A stretch of DNA of 64,000 nucleotides from Azospirillum formosense (GCF_040500525.1 NZ_CP159403.1:1597001-1661000); one strand, 5' to 3'. Shown: positions 50,676 to 59,569, counted from the stretch's first letter. Program-made: numbers and translations. Notes: generated from the letters alone by a model not told the origin.

Positions 50676-51422
50676 TTATCCTTTCCACGGACGGCGCAGC
50701 AGCCACCGCTCAAGCCCGGCGGCGGCCTGATAAACGATCATGCCCAGCAGCGTGATGACGATGAACAGGGCGAACATCATGGTCGAATCCATCATCCCCT
50801 GCGCCGCGATGATCGAGGCGCCCAGCCCCTGCCGGCCGCCGATGAACTCGCCGACGACGGCGCCGACCAGCGCCAGCACCACGGCGACGCGCAGGCCCGC
50901 CAGGATCACCGGCAGGCCGGAGGGGATCTTGAGGCGCAGCAGGGTCTGCAGGCGCGTCGCCCGCAGCATGCGGAACAGCTCCCGCTTGTTGGGATCGACC
51001 TGCTGGAGGCCGGTCATGGTGTTCTCCAGCAGCGGAAAGAAGCAGATCAGCGCCGTGATGACCACGGTGGAGGTCATGCCGAAGCCGAACCAGACGATGA
51101 ACAGCGGCCCCAGGGCCAGCTTCGGCACCACTTGGCTGGCGAGGATGTAGGGGTAGAACAGGCGGCGCAGCACCGGCACCTCGGCCAGCAGCACCCCGGC
51201 GAGGAAGCCGATGGTGCAGCCGGCGGCGAGGCCCATCGCCATCTCCGCCGTGGTGACCCAGAGATGCGGCAGCAGATAGCCGCCGGCCAGCCCGTCCCAC
51301 AGCGTGCGCAGCACCGCCGAGGGCAGCGGCACAACCAGCGCCGACACCCCCGCCACCCGGCAATAGACCTCCCACCCCGCCAGAAGCAGGACGAGCAGCA
51401 GGGCGGAGGCGAGGCGGACCAT
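50676..51422 (-). CDS. ABC transporter permease
   Basis: A 248-aa inner-membrane protein of the SsuC/ThiX family with about six helices. The EAA loop that docks the ATPase reads QVDPNKRELFRMLRATRLQT and continues LLRLKIPSGLPVILAGL. Start ATG 51422 overlaps the ATPase stop as ATGA. Confidence 0.92.
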   Translation of the reverse strand: MVRLASALLLVLLLAGWEVYCRVAGVSALVVPLPSAVLRTLWDGLAGGYLLPHLWVTTAEMAMGLAAGCTIGFLAGVLLAEVPVLRRLFYPYILASQVVPKLALGPLFIVWFGFGMTSTVVITALICFFPLLENTMTGLQQVDPNKRELFRMLRATRLQTLLRLKIPSGLPVILAGLRVAVVLALVGAVVGEFIGGRQGLGASIIAAQGMMDSTMMFALFIVITLLGMIVYQAAAGLERWLLRRPWKG

Positions 51423-52192
51423 CACGATGCGCGCTCCAGCGCCACCTTCTCGGGATTGCCGTCCATGGCGCGGCGCAGTTCCAGGCACAGGGCGTTGAAG
51501 CGCGGGCTGTAGCGGACGTCGCGCCCGCGCGGGCGGGCCAGCGGCACCGGCAGGGCGTGGCGCAGGTGCCCACCCTCCATCACCGCCACCCGGTCGGCCA
51601 GATAGACCGCTTCCGCGATGTCGTGGGTGACGAACAGCACGGTGGTGCGGTGGCGGGCGCAGAGCGTCAGCAGGTCGTTCTGCAACTCCTCCCGCGTGAT
51701 GGCGTCGAGCGCGGCGAAGGGCTCGTCGAGCAGGAGCAGCGGCGGCTCGGTGACCAGCGCGCGGGCCAGCGCGACGCGGCTCTGCTGCCCGCCCGACAGC
51801 TGGCTGGGGTAGCGTCCTTCGAGTCCGGACAGACCGACGAGGTCCAGCAGCTCCTCCGCCTTGCGGCGGTCCGCCGGCTGCGGGCGGCGCGTCAGCGACA
51901 CCGGCAGAAGCAGGTTGTCGAGCACGGTCCGCCACTCCAGCAGCGTCGGCGCCTGGAAGACGAAGCCGACCTGGGCGCCCGGCCCCCGCACCGGCTCCCC
52001 CTGGATGCGGACGCTGCCGGTCGAGGGGGTCAGCAGCCCGGCGACCAGCTTCAGCAGGGTCGTCTTGCCGCAGCCGCTGCGCCCGACCAGCGCGTGGAAC
52101 TCGCCCTCCCCGATGGTCCAGTCGACGCGGTCCAGGATGGTGCCGCCGCCCGGGACGCCGTAGCCGGCCTGTTCGATGCTGACGAAGGGCAT
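51422..52192 (-). CDS. ABC transporter ATP-binding protein
   Basis: A 256-aa ATPase of the SsuB/ThiZ type. Walker A is GRSGCGKTTLL, signature LSGGQQSRVALARAL, Walker B LLLLDEPFAALD, and the switch His in FVTHDIAEAV. I prefer ATG 52192. A TTG at 52207 overlaps the luxC-like stop as TTGA and would add five residues. It powers the importer with the following two genes. Confidence 0.93.
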   Translation of the reverse strand: MPFVSIEQAGYGVPGGGTILDRVDWTIGEGEFHALVGRSGCGKTTLLKLVAGLLTPSTGSVRIQGEPVRGPGAQVGFVFQAPTLLEWRTVLDNLLLPVSLTRRPQPADRRKAEELLDLVGLSGLEGRYPSQLSGGQQSRVALARALVTEPPLLLLDEPFAALDAITREELQNDLLTLCARHRTTVLFVTHDIAEAVYLADRVAVMEGGHLRHALPVPLARPRGRDVRYSPRFNALCLELRRAMDGNPEKVALERAS

Positions 52193-52203
52193 GGCCGGGC
52201 GCC

Positions 52204-53652
52204 TCAATCCGTGTAGGGGGCGAAAATTTCCGCCGCCCGTTCCGCCGAGCCCTCGATCTCGGTCAAGGTGACGAGGTCCAGCAGGTTGAACCGTCCGTCA
52301 TGGTGCCAGCCCGCCTCCGGCGCGGTCATGCGGCCGAGCGCGCAGAGGCGCGTCACCCCGACCGCCCCCAGCGCCCCGGCGAGCGCGAACAGCTCCTCCG
52401 GCGCGGCGGCGATGCCCACGGTCTGGAGGAAGGCGCGGTAGGGCGCCAGCCCCGGCACCGCGTCGGCCAGCCGGTCCACCGCCACCACCGTCACCGTGCG
52501 GTTCAGCCCGCAAGGGCTCAGGCCGTCCGCCGCGTCGGTGTAGGCGACCGCCCAGCTTCCCACCGGATCGCCCAGCAGGGCGCGGCTCGGGTCGGCGAAG
52601 CCCTTCGTCTCCTCTGCGTTGCGCCACGCGGCGACGCTGCCCGCCTCGCCCATCGACAGGGGGCGGCGCGGGAACTTGCTGCCCAGCGCGTCCAGCTCAT
52701 GCGCCAGATAGCCGGCGAATTCGCGCGGCGACACCCGCCCACCGCGCTCCACGAAAAAGGTCTGGGGCGAGTAGCAACCCTGCTGGTCGTAGCGCGCCAC
52801 GTCGTAGGCCGCCTGCCGCGCCACCGCTCCCGCCTTCCCGGCGTTGAGCGCGGAGCGGGCGACCATGGCGAAGCTGATCTTGTGGCCGTAGGGCAGGAAG
52901 CGCGTGGTGATCGGCACCCGCGCCCGGATGGCCTCCAGCGCGTCGTTGCCGCCATAGGCGACCACCGTGTCGGCGCGGGTCAGCCACGCCCGCTCCGCCG
53001 CTTCGTCGCCGCCCTTCCACCAGACGATGGCGATGCAGTCGGCCAGCTCCGGGTCGATCTCCGCCAGGATTTGCGCGAACCAGCCGGCGAACAGCGGCTC
53101 GGCGCTCGGCAGCTTGCCGACCGTGCCGGCCTTCACCAGCAGGCCGGAGATCAGGCTCCACAGCGGCAGGCCCGGCACGTTGCCCGCCCAGACATGCAGC
53201 AGCAGCTCCGGCCCGAAGGCGCGGGCGAAGCCGCCCTTGGGCATGGGCTGGAAATCGTCGAGCACCGCCGGATTGGCGAAATCCTCGGCGATGAACTTCC
53301 GAAGCTCCGGCCCGCGGAAGGTCTTCAGATAGCCGGTCAGCCCCAGCCGGACCATCTCCGCGTCGTAGCCGGTGACCAGCGGCAGCAGCCGTTCCGCCTT
53401 CCGCCGCCACGGGTCGTCGCGGTCGAGCAGCCGGGCGACGACGCGGTCGATGGTGGCGGCGATCTCCGTGACGGTGCGGCTTCGCAAATAGGTGCGCGCG
53501 TTGGCGCGCACCCGCGTTGCCAGCTCGGCGATCTGCGCCTCGCTCAGCACCGGCACCGCCACGTCGAGCGTCTCGGCGCCGCGCCGGAAGGTCAGCGTCC
53601 GCCAATCCACCGCGTCGGCGGACAGCCCCGGCAGATGCCCGGCACGCTCCAT
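52204..53652 (-). CDS. LuxC-like acyl reductase
   Basis: A 482-aa protein of the LuxC acyl-CoA/acyl-enzyme reductase family. Shown are the nucleotide-binding part (LLHVWAGNVPGLPLWSLISG, VKAGTVGKLPSAEPLF, VVAYGGND, PYGHKISFAMV) and the catalytic Cys293 in YDQQGCYSPQTFFVE. It would reduce an activated carboxylate to an aldehyde with NADPH. ATG 53652 overlaps the luxE-like stop (TGATG); ATG 53667 is possible. No luxAB is near, so bioluminescence is not the role. Confidence 0.88.
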   Translation of the reverse strand: MERAGHLPGLSADAVDWRTLTFRRGAETLDVAVPVLSEAQIAELATRVRANARTYLRSRTVTEIAATIDRVVARLLDRDDPWRRKAERLLPLVTGYDAEMVRLGLTGYLKTFRGPELRKFIAEDFANPAVLDDFQPMPKGGFARAFGPELLLHVWAGNVPGLPLWSLISGLLVKAGTVGKLPSAEPLFAGWFAQILAEIDPELADCIAIVWWKGGDEAAERAWLTRADTVVAYGGNDALEAIRARVPITTRFLPYGHKISFAMVARSALNAGKAGAVARQAAYDVARYDQQGCYSPQTFFVERGGRVSPREFAGYLAHELDALGSKFPRRPLSMGEAGSVAAWRNAEETKGFADPSRALLGDPVGSWAVAYTDAADGLSPCGLNRTVTVVAVDRLADAVPGLAPYRAFLQTVGIAAAPEELFALAGALGAVGVTRLCALGRMTAPEAGWHHDGRFNLLDLVTLTEIEGSAERAAEIFAPYTD

Positions 53653-54743
53653 CAAGCCAACGGCCATTGGGCCCGCGCCGCTTTGAGGAAGTCCTCGACC
53701 GCCATGGAGCAGCCCTTGGCGTCCGCCCCGTCGGCCCGCCCGAGAAGCTGGAAGCCGCCGTCCACCTCCACTCCCGCGTCCTCGGTCAGGATGGCCGACG
53801 CGCAGTTGAAGTGGGCAAGATCGTGATGGACCAGCACGCCGACGCTGCCGCGCGACACCTCCTGCCCGGTCAGCGGGTTGATGACCCGGCTGCGGATCCA
53901 GTGCGGGCCGGACTTCACCGACGGGCAGGTCTCGTTGCCGTCGTCGTAGAACTGGGTGCTCAGCTCCGTCATGCCGTACATGTTGATGCACAGCCGGCGC
54001 GGCACGCCGAAGGTGGCGGACAGGCGGCCGTAGAACTCCTCCGCCGCCATCTCGCGCGACTGGCCCTTGAAGCCGCCGGTGTCGAGGATGCGGCTGCCCG
54101 CCGGCAGGGCGAAGCTCCGCCCCCGCTCGGCCAGAGCGTCCATCAGATGCACGACGCTGAAGCTGGCCCCCAGCAGGGCGTAGGGTTCGCCGGTCGCCTC
54201 GGCGCGGGACAGCTCGGCGATGGCCCCATCCACGTCCAGCCCGGCGTCGGAGACGAAATAGCGGCTCTCATCCGTCCCGAACTCGCTCTTCGCCAGCGCC
54301 AGATAATGGGCGAGCGAGGAGTTGGGCATCGCCTGCTCGGTCGGGAACAGGATGCCCATGCGCAGCCGTTCAAAGTCACCCATGAAGCGGTGGCGGAAAT
54401 TGACGGTCATCGAGCGGTCGTAGACCGCCAGCGTCGGGTGGTGGCTCTTGCCCCGCACGCCCTTGGTGGTGCCGCTGGTCATGAAGACGTGCGGGCACTC
54501 CTCCGGCGGGCGCCCACTCAGCGTCAGGTCCTTGAAGGCGCTGATCGGCACCGCGGGCACGTCGCGCCAGCTCTTCACCGTGCGCAGGGTGCGCGCCCGC
54601 TGGGTGGCGAAGCGGCGGTAGGGGGCGTTGGTCTCGAACTGGTGGGCGAAGACGGCCAGCGCCATGCGGTTGAACGCCTCCTCGTCCGCCTCTCCGGCGG
54701 CGATGAAGGCCAGCAGCTCTTCGACAAGTCGGGCTTCGGTCAC
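53652..54743 (-). CDS. LuxE-like acyl-activating enzyme (acyl-protein synthetase)
   Basis: About 363 aa. An ANL-type phosphate loop MTSGTTKGVRGKSH, the adenylate motif NMYGMTELSTQFYD, and a C-terminal GCSMAVEDFL whose Cys (about 345) matches the acylated cysteine of LuxE. It would adenylate a carboxylic acid and pass the acyl group to its own Cys for the LuxC partner. The start is uncertain: GTG 54743 (MTEARLVEELLAF) fits the family best, and TTG 54773 also opens the frame. First gene after the TPP riboswitch. Confidence 0.85.
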   Translation of the reverse strand: MTEARLVEELLAFIAAGEADEEAFNRMALAVFAHQFETNAPYRRFATQRARTLRTVKSWRDVPAVPISAFKDLTLSGRPPEECPHVFMTSGTTKGVRGKSHHPTLAVYDRSMTVNFRHRFMGDFERLRMGILFPTEQAMPNSSLAHYLALAKSEFGTDESRYFVSDAGLDVDGAIAELSRAEATGEPYALLGASFSVVHLMDALAERGRSFALPAGSRILDTGGFKGQSREMAAEEFYGRLSATFGVPRRLCINMYGMTELSTQFYDDGNETCPSVKSGPHWIRSRVINPLTGQEVSRGSVGVLVHHDLAHFNCASAILTEDAGVEVDGGFQLLGRADGADAKGCSMAVEDFLKAARAQWPLA

Positions 54744-54837
54744 GTCCGCACACACCTTTTGCAGCGCCAACAAACTGTTGCCGGGACAAGCGGTGTCTGG
54801 ATGGAATGGGGGTACGCCGTGCCGCCCTTCAGTCCCG

Positions 54838-54943
54838 TCCCTACGCCGGTATGACCCGGATCAGGTTCGATGGGTCACCGCGTTGTCCGGATGAAAGCGC
54901 CGGGCCGGCGGAGTCTCAGCCTCCTAGCGAGGCCCCCCAGGGA
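54838..54943 (-). promoter_or_regulatory. TPP riboswitch (THI element)
   Basis: Read on the minus strand: P1 TCCCT (54943-54939), a GC-rich P2, the invariant CTGAGA (54919-54914), a variable P3, then ACCTGATCCGGGTCATACCG and GCGTAGGGA closing P1 (54866-54838). These are the conserved thiamin-pyrophosphate pockets. It lies 94 nt upstream of the luxE-like GTG and should lower expression of the whole operon when TPP is abundant. No clear intrinsic terminator follows, so translational control is more likely. Confidence 0.95.
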
Positions 54944-54965
54944 ACACTTTGCAAGCTAAGGGACC

Positions 54966-55200
54966 CGCCCCCGCCCGTCAAGGAGGTCGGGCTAACGAAC
55001 GGAGGCATTGCCTTTGGAGCCCCTCTCCCGTCCCGGGAGAGGGAAGGGGCCCACGCGAGGCGTGGGAAGGGTGAGGGTACCGCCGAGAATCAGCGCATTG
55101 ATCCTTGCATGACCCTCACCCGCCCGCTCCGCGGGCCCCCTCTCCCGGGACGGGAGAGGGATTTGACGTCGAATGCGACGCCCCCGCCCGTCAAAGGAGG
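54966..55200. repeat. composite repeat R6: paired hairpins flanked by direct repeats
   Basis: Two opposed units face each other. CCCTCTCCCGTCCCGGGAGAGGG with a CCCACGCGAGGCGTGGG hairpin begins at 55021. Its mirror, ending in a CTCTCCCGGGACGGGAGAGG hairpin, closes at 55160. The block is flanked by near-identical copies of CGCCCCCGCCCGTCAAGGAG (54966 and 55179). It separates the TPP riboswitch from the divergent glycosyltransferase. No gene is seen within it. Confidence 0.75.
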
Positions 55201-55290
55201 ACCGGCGCTCCGCCCGTGGCACCCCCACAACCCCCGTGATAGGATCCGCGCCCGCGGGCGGCCGACGTCGGCGGCGGAACGGGGAACGGC

Positions 55291-57015
55291 ATGGTGAGGA
55301 TCGAGGACTGCACGCTGGTGTTCGCCGACACGGCGAACCACGCCCTGGTCGAGATGGCCATCCGGGACAGCCTCGCCGCCTGCCGCTTCTCCAGCGTCCT
55401 GCTGCTCTCCGACCGCGACCCGAAAATTCCGGGCGTCGACTTCCACCGGATCGCCCCGATCCGCGACATGGACGACTATTCGGACACGATCAACGTCCGC
55501 CTGCGCCGGCTGGTGACGACGGGCCATGTCCTGATCGCGCAGTGGGACGGCTTCGTCGCCGACCCGCGGGCCTGGACGGAGGAGTTCCGCGCCTTCGACT
55601 ACATCGGCGCCCGCTGGGGCTGGTACCAGGACGGCATGACCGTGGGGAACGGCGGCTTCTCCCTGCGCTCCGCCGCCCTGCTCGACCGGCTGCGCGACCT
55701 GCCCTTCGAAGCCGGCATTCCCGAGGACCATGTCATCTGCCGGACCGAGCGCCCGGCGCTGGAGAAGGCCGGCATCCGCTTCGCCCCGGAGGACGTGGCC
55801 GACCGCTTCGCCTTCGAACGCACGCCGGTGCCGGGACCGGCCTTCGGCTTCCACGGCCTGTTCAACTTCGGCAAGGTGCTGGGCGACCGCGCGCTGGAGG
55901 AGCGGATCGAGGCCATGGACGGCCCGCTGCTCGACCGGCGCGACTACACGGACCTGATGACCAGCCTCGCGCTGACCGGACGCAAGGCCCCCTTCGCCTC
56001 CATGGTCCGCAAACTGGTGGCGCGGCGGGACGAGACGTTCCTGCGCTCCCAGATCACCGAATGGACGACCGGCGTGCAGCGGGACTATGTGCTGGCCCTG
56101 GCCGACGCCGTGCAGACGACGGCGGCGCCGGGGTCGCGCTGGCCGGCGGTGACCGCGCCGCAGCGCCGCCAGCCGAAGATCTACGACTGCTTCACCTTCC
56201 ACAACGAACTCGACCTTCTGGAGCTGCGCTTCCGCGAGCTGTACGACACCGTCGACCAGTTCGTGATCGTCGAGGCCAAGCAGACCTTCACCGGCGCGCC
56301 CAAGCCCCTGCATTTCATGGAGGAGCGCGACCGCTTCCTGCCCTTCCTCGACAAGGTGAAGCTGGTCGTCGCCCCCGACTTCCCGGAGACCGACAATCCC
56401 TGGGTGCGCGAGCGGGCGCAGCGGAACGCCATCGCGCTCGGGCTGGACAAGGTGGAGCCGGACGACATCGTCGTCGTCTCCGACGTGGACGAGATTTTGC
56501 GCGCCCGCTCGGTCGCGTCGCTGCGCGACAGTTCGGCGATGATCGCCGGGTTCCGCGTGCCGCTGTTCTACTTCAAGGTCAATTTCATGAATGTGGAGGG
56601 CGAGAATTTCTCGGTCTTCCCCGTCGCCGTCCGCGGGCTGATGGCCCGGATGACCACGCCGCAGCAGATCCGCGAAAGCCGCGGCACGCTGGACCGCTAC
56701 ACCCCCGAGACGCGTCCGCCCTACGTGGACATCCTGCCCCACGCGGGCTGGCATTTCTCCTACATCGGCGACGACGCCGCCATCCGGCACAAGATCCAAA
56801 GCTTCTCGCACCAGGAGTTGAACCGCGACGACATCCTTGACGGCATCGACGTGCCGCGCTTCCTGGCGGAGGGCAGCGACCTCTTCAACCGTCCCGGCTA
56901 CCGCTGGCAGGCCGTGGAGCTGAACGACTATTTCCCGGCGAACCTCCTGGGGGAGCGCGAGCGCTGGGCGGACTTCATCGCCGAGGAGGTCGGCGGCCGG
57001 GTCACCTGGAAGTAG
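55291..57015 (+). CDS. DUF5672-GT17 two-domain glycosyltransferase
   Basis: A 574-aa protein. Residues 1 to about 270 match DUF5672 (LIAQWDGFVADPRAWTEEF, YIGARWGW, VGNGGFSLRS, PEDHVICR). Residues about 290-560 match GT17, the MGAT3 beta-1,4-GlcNAc-transferase family (IYDCFTFHNELDLLELRFRE, FVIVEAKQTFTG, DDIVVVSDVDEILRA with its DxD). No signal or TM is visible, so it is likely cytosolic. It may add two sugars to one acceptor, perhaps surface polysaccharide. The acceptor is unknown and no polysaccharide cluster adjoins. Confidence 0.85.
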   Translation: MVRIEDCTLVFADTANHALVEMAIRDSLAACRFSSVLLLSDRDPKIPGVDFHRIAPIRDMDDYSDTINVRLRRLVTTGHVLIAQWDGFVADPRAWTEEFRAFDYIGARWGWYQDGMTVGNGGFSLRSAALLDRLRDLPFEAGIPEDHVICRTERPALEKAGIRFAPEDVADRFAFERTPVPGPAFGFHGLFNFGKVLGDRALEERIEAMDGPLLDRRDYTDLMTSLALTGRKAPFASMVRKLVARRDETFLRSQITEWTTGVQRDYVLALADAVQTTAAPGSRWPAVTAPQRRQPKIYDCFTFHNELDLLELRFRELYDTVDQFVIVEAKQTFTGAPKPLHFMEERDRFLPFLDKVKLVVAPDFPETDNPWVRERAQRNAIALGLDKVEPDDIVVVSDVDEILRARSVASLRDSSAMIAGFRVPLFYFKVNFMNVEGENFSVFPVAVRGLMARMTTPQQIRESRGTLDRYTPETRPPYVDILPHAGWHFSYIGDDAAIRHKIQSFSHQELNRDDILDGIDVPRFLAEGSDLFNRPGYRWQAVELNDYFPANLLGERERWADFIAEEVGGRVTWK

Positions 57016-57036
57016 GCGTCCCCTGCAAGACGGCCG

Positions 57037-58320
57037 CTACACCTCCCGCCGCAGCAGCGTCAGGGCGGCCATCGCCATGACCTGCGCGGAATGCACCATG
57101 TCGTCGATGTCCACATACTCGTCCGGCTGGTGGGCGAGGTCGAGGATGCCGGGGCCGTAGGCGATGCAGTCCTTCAGATGCCCGACCCGCGCGATGTGCT
57201 TCTGGTCGTAGGTTCCGGGGGACACCACCTGCGCCGCCGGGCGGCCCAGCACCGTCTCGATGGCCGCCCCCACCGCCCGCACCACCGGCGCGTCGGTGTC
57301 GGTCAGGGTGGGCAGGAAGGCCAGCACCTCGCGCAGATCGTAGTCGAAGCCGGGGCGCTCGCGGCGCAGGTCCTCCAGGATGCCGACGATCTCCGCCCGC
57401 ACCTCCTCGGGGTCCTCCTCGATCAGGTAGCGGCGGTCGATGACCATGCGGCAGCGGTCGGGCACCATCGGACTGGGCAGGCCGCCATGGTCCTCCGGCT
57501 GGCCGCCATGGATGGCGTTGATGTTCAGGGTGGACTGCCGCGCCCCTTCCGGGACCACCGGCATGGCGGTGCGCTTGGCGGCCAGCCGGGGGATCAGTTC
57601 CGTCTCGATCCGGTGCAGCACGGCGCCCATGTGGCGCACCGCGCAGTTGCCGAGGAAGGGCATGGAGCCGTGGGCGACGCGGCCCTTCGTCTCGATCTCC
57701 GCCCACCAGACGCCGCGGTGGCCGATGCACACCCGGTCCACGTTCAGCGGCTCGGGGATGATGACGTGGTCGACCCGCGGGCGGGAGAAGTAGCCGAGCT
57801 TCGCCAAATGCCCGACCCCGCCGTAGCCGCCCGATTCCTCGTCCACCGTGCCGGAGATTTCCAGCGCGCCGGGGAAGGGGATGCCCGCCTCGAGGATCGC
57901 TTCCACGGCGATGATGGACGCGGCGATTCCGCCCTTCATGTCGCAGGCGCCGCGGCCATAGACGCGCCCGTCCTTCACCACGCCCTCGAAGGGATCGACC
58001 GTCCAGCCCCGGCCGGCGGGCACCACGTCGATGTGGCCGTTGAAGTGCACGCAGGGGCCGGGCTCGCGGCCCTCGATGCGAGCGATCACGTTGGTGCGCG
58101 GGTAGCGGTCGCTGTCGCCCGGCGCCCCGTCCGCCCGCACATACTCCACGGCGAAACCGCGCCCGGCCAGCCGCCGCCCGAGGAACTCCGCGCAGTCGGT
58201 GTAGACGTCGCCGGGCGGGTTCACGGTGGGGATGCGGATCAGGTCGCGGGTCAGCGCGACGAGGTCGTCGCGCCGCTCCGCGATCCGGCGGAACAGCGAC
58301 TCCCGGTGGTCGAGCGGCAT
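57037..58320 (-). CDS. M20 family ArgE/DapE-type deacylase
   Basis: A 427-aa dinuclear zinc hydrolase. Metal ligands and catalytic residues appear in HFNGHIDVVPAG, GRGACDMKGG, TVDEESGG and the late EYVDIDDMVHSA; a dimerisation lid lies at about 195-310. ArgE, DapE and the thiamin-salvage deformylase YlmB share this fold. The annotation cannot go beyond amide/formamide hydrolase. Start ATG 58320 has a GGGGGGA ribosome-binding site. Same strand as the formate dehydrogenase operon upstream, but a different functional theme. Confidence 0.85.
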   Translation of the reverse strand: MPLDHRESLFRRIAERRDDLVALTRDLIRIPTVNPPGDVYTDCAEFLGRRLAGRGFAVEYVRADGAPGDSDRYPRTNVIARIEGREPGPCVHFNGHIDVVPAGRGWTVDPFEGVVKDGRVYGRGACDMKGGIAASIIAVEAILEAGIPFPGALEISGTVDEESGGYGGVGHLAKLGYFSRPRVDHVIIPEPLNVDRVCIGHRGVWWAEIETKGRVAHGSMPFLGNCAVRHMGAVLHRIETELIPRLAAKRTAMPVVPEGARQSTLNINAIHGGQPEDHGGLPSPMVPDRCRMVIDRRYLIEEDPEEVRAEIVGILEDLRRERPGFDYDLREVLAFLPTLTDTDAPVVRAVGAAIETVLGRPAAQVVSPGTYDQKHIARVGHLKDCIAYGPGILDLAHQPDEYVDIDDMVHSAQVMAMAALTLLRREV

Positions 58321-58395
58321 GCATCCCCCCCTACGCACAATTCGTTGCGCGGAAGGATCGGACATGCCGGCGCGCCTGTCGAGAGGTTCCGCGCC

Positions 58396-59400
58396 TCACT
58401 CCGCCGCGTGATGCCGCAGCCGCCCGTCCTCGTTGGCGCGGCCGTTGCGGATTTGCTCCTCGTACCAGCGGCGGTGATGGTCCTTGGCCCAGTTCTCGTC
58501 CACCACGCCGCTGCCCATGGCGTCGAAGGCGCCCTCCATGCCGATGGTGCCGATGTAGATGTGCCCGATGATCAGCGCGATCATCAGCGCGGCCACCACC
58601 CCGTGCGCCACATGGAGGATCTGCATGCCGGCGATCCCGGTGACGGCGAAGGGCATCATCAGCAGGAAGCCGGTGAGCGACAGCGCGAAGCCGCCGAACA
58701 CCACCGCCCAGAAGACGCCCTTCTGGCCGGCGTTGAAGCGTCCGGCCTCGGGATGCTCGCCGGACTTGTTCAGAACGCCGCCGAGCGTCTTCAGCCAGAC
58801 GAGATCGGCCTTCTCTGGGATGTTGTCGCGCACCCACAGCACGAAGATCATCAGCAGCCCGAGGACGAAGGGCACGCTGAAGAAGTTGTGCATGTACTTG
58901 CTGGCCTCGGCCAGCATCGTGAAGTTCGGATGGCCGATCAGCGGGATCAGCAGCATGCGCCCGAAGGTCACGATTAGCCCGGTCACCGCCATCAGCAGGA
59001 AACTGACCGCCGTCGTCCAGTGGGCGAAGCGGTCCATGCCGCTGAAGCGCGGCACCTGACGCCCCGACCGGCCGCCCTGGATGCGGATGGTGCCGCGGAT
59101 CAGGTAGAAGAGTCCCAGCGCCGCGATCGGCCCCAGGATCAGCGCCCCCGCGATGATCTTCAGCCAGACCATGCGGAACTCGCGCCATTCCCGCCCCTCC
59201 GGCTGAACCAGGACGCCCAGCTTCGTGTCGGGAATGCTGACCCGCCCGGACAGCATGCCGTCCGGAGTCTGGTAGAGCTGCACCTCGTCCTTCGTGGTCG
59301 GCGAGTTCGGCCCCGGCGTCTGGTAGAGCTGCGCCTGCACCGCCGGGGCGGCGAGCAGCAGAACGAACAGGACCAGCAGGGGGCGCAGGAGCTTCGTCAT
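58396..59400 (-). CDS. formate dehydrogenase gamma subunit (cytochrome b556)
   Basis: A 334-aa protein. A signal peptide (MTKLLRPLLVLFVLLLAAPA) is followed by a periplasmic segment bearing QLYQTP twice. Then come about five TM helices with heme ligands in FAHWTTAVSFLL, KYMHNFFSVP, HVAHGVVAAL and IIGHIYIGT. It anchors the enzyme and reduces quinone with electrons from the beta subunit. It is separated from the beta gene by 180 bp containing repeat R5, unlike the other tightly spaced genes of the operon. Confidence 0.93.
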   Translation of the reverse strand: MTKLLRPLLVLFVLLLAAPAVQAQLYQTPGPNSPTTKDEVQLYQTPDGMLSGRVSIPDTKLGVLVQPEGREWREFRMVWLKIIAGALILGPIAALGLFYLIRGTIRIQGGRSGRQVPRFSGMDRFAHWTTAVSFLLMAVTGLIVTFGRMLLIPLIGHPNFTMLAEASKYMHNFFSVPFVLGLLMIFVLWVRDNIPEKADLVWLKTLGGVLNKSGEHPEAGRFNAGQKGVFWAVVFGGFALSLTGFLLMMPFAVTGIAGMQILHVAHGVVAALMIALIIGHIYIGTIGMEGAFDAMGSGVVDENWAKDHHRRWYEEQIRNGRANEDGRLRHHAAE

Positions 59401-59462
59401 GTCGCGTCCTTCCCTAGAGAATATGCGCTTTGCCTTGGCGGGGGCTTTGCGTTGGAATGCTG

Positions 59463-59569
59463 TTGCCCCCTCCCCGACCCTCCCCCGCTGCGCGGGAGAG
59501 GGGGCTCCACGCGAAGCGGCGGCAGTCCCCTCCACCGCGCCAGCGGGGGAGGGTTAGGGAGGGGGCATC
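59463..59569. repeat. GC-rich palindromic intergenic element, copy R5, inside the formate dehydrogenase operon
   Basis: The best preserved copy: TGCCCCCTCCCCGACCCTCC at the left and GGAGGGTTAGGGAGGGGGCA at the right. Inner hairpins CCCCCGCTGCGCGGG and CCGCGCCAGCGGGGG surround a unique centre (CTCCACGCGAAGCGGCGG). It lies between the beta and gamma subunit genes. Confidence 0.85.

Noticed and set aside
52204..54743. LuxC/LuxE read as a bioluminescence system
   Set aside because: No luxA, luxB or luxD and no quorum-sensing genes nearby; the TPP riboswitch points to a vitamin-related role.
57037..58320. M20 deacylase as a YlmB-type formylaminopyrimidine deformylase belonging to the TPP operon
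   Set aside because: Separated by a plus-strand glycosyltransferase gene and repeats, with no riboswitch of its own and motifs shared by the whole M20 family. Possible, not supported.
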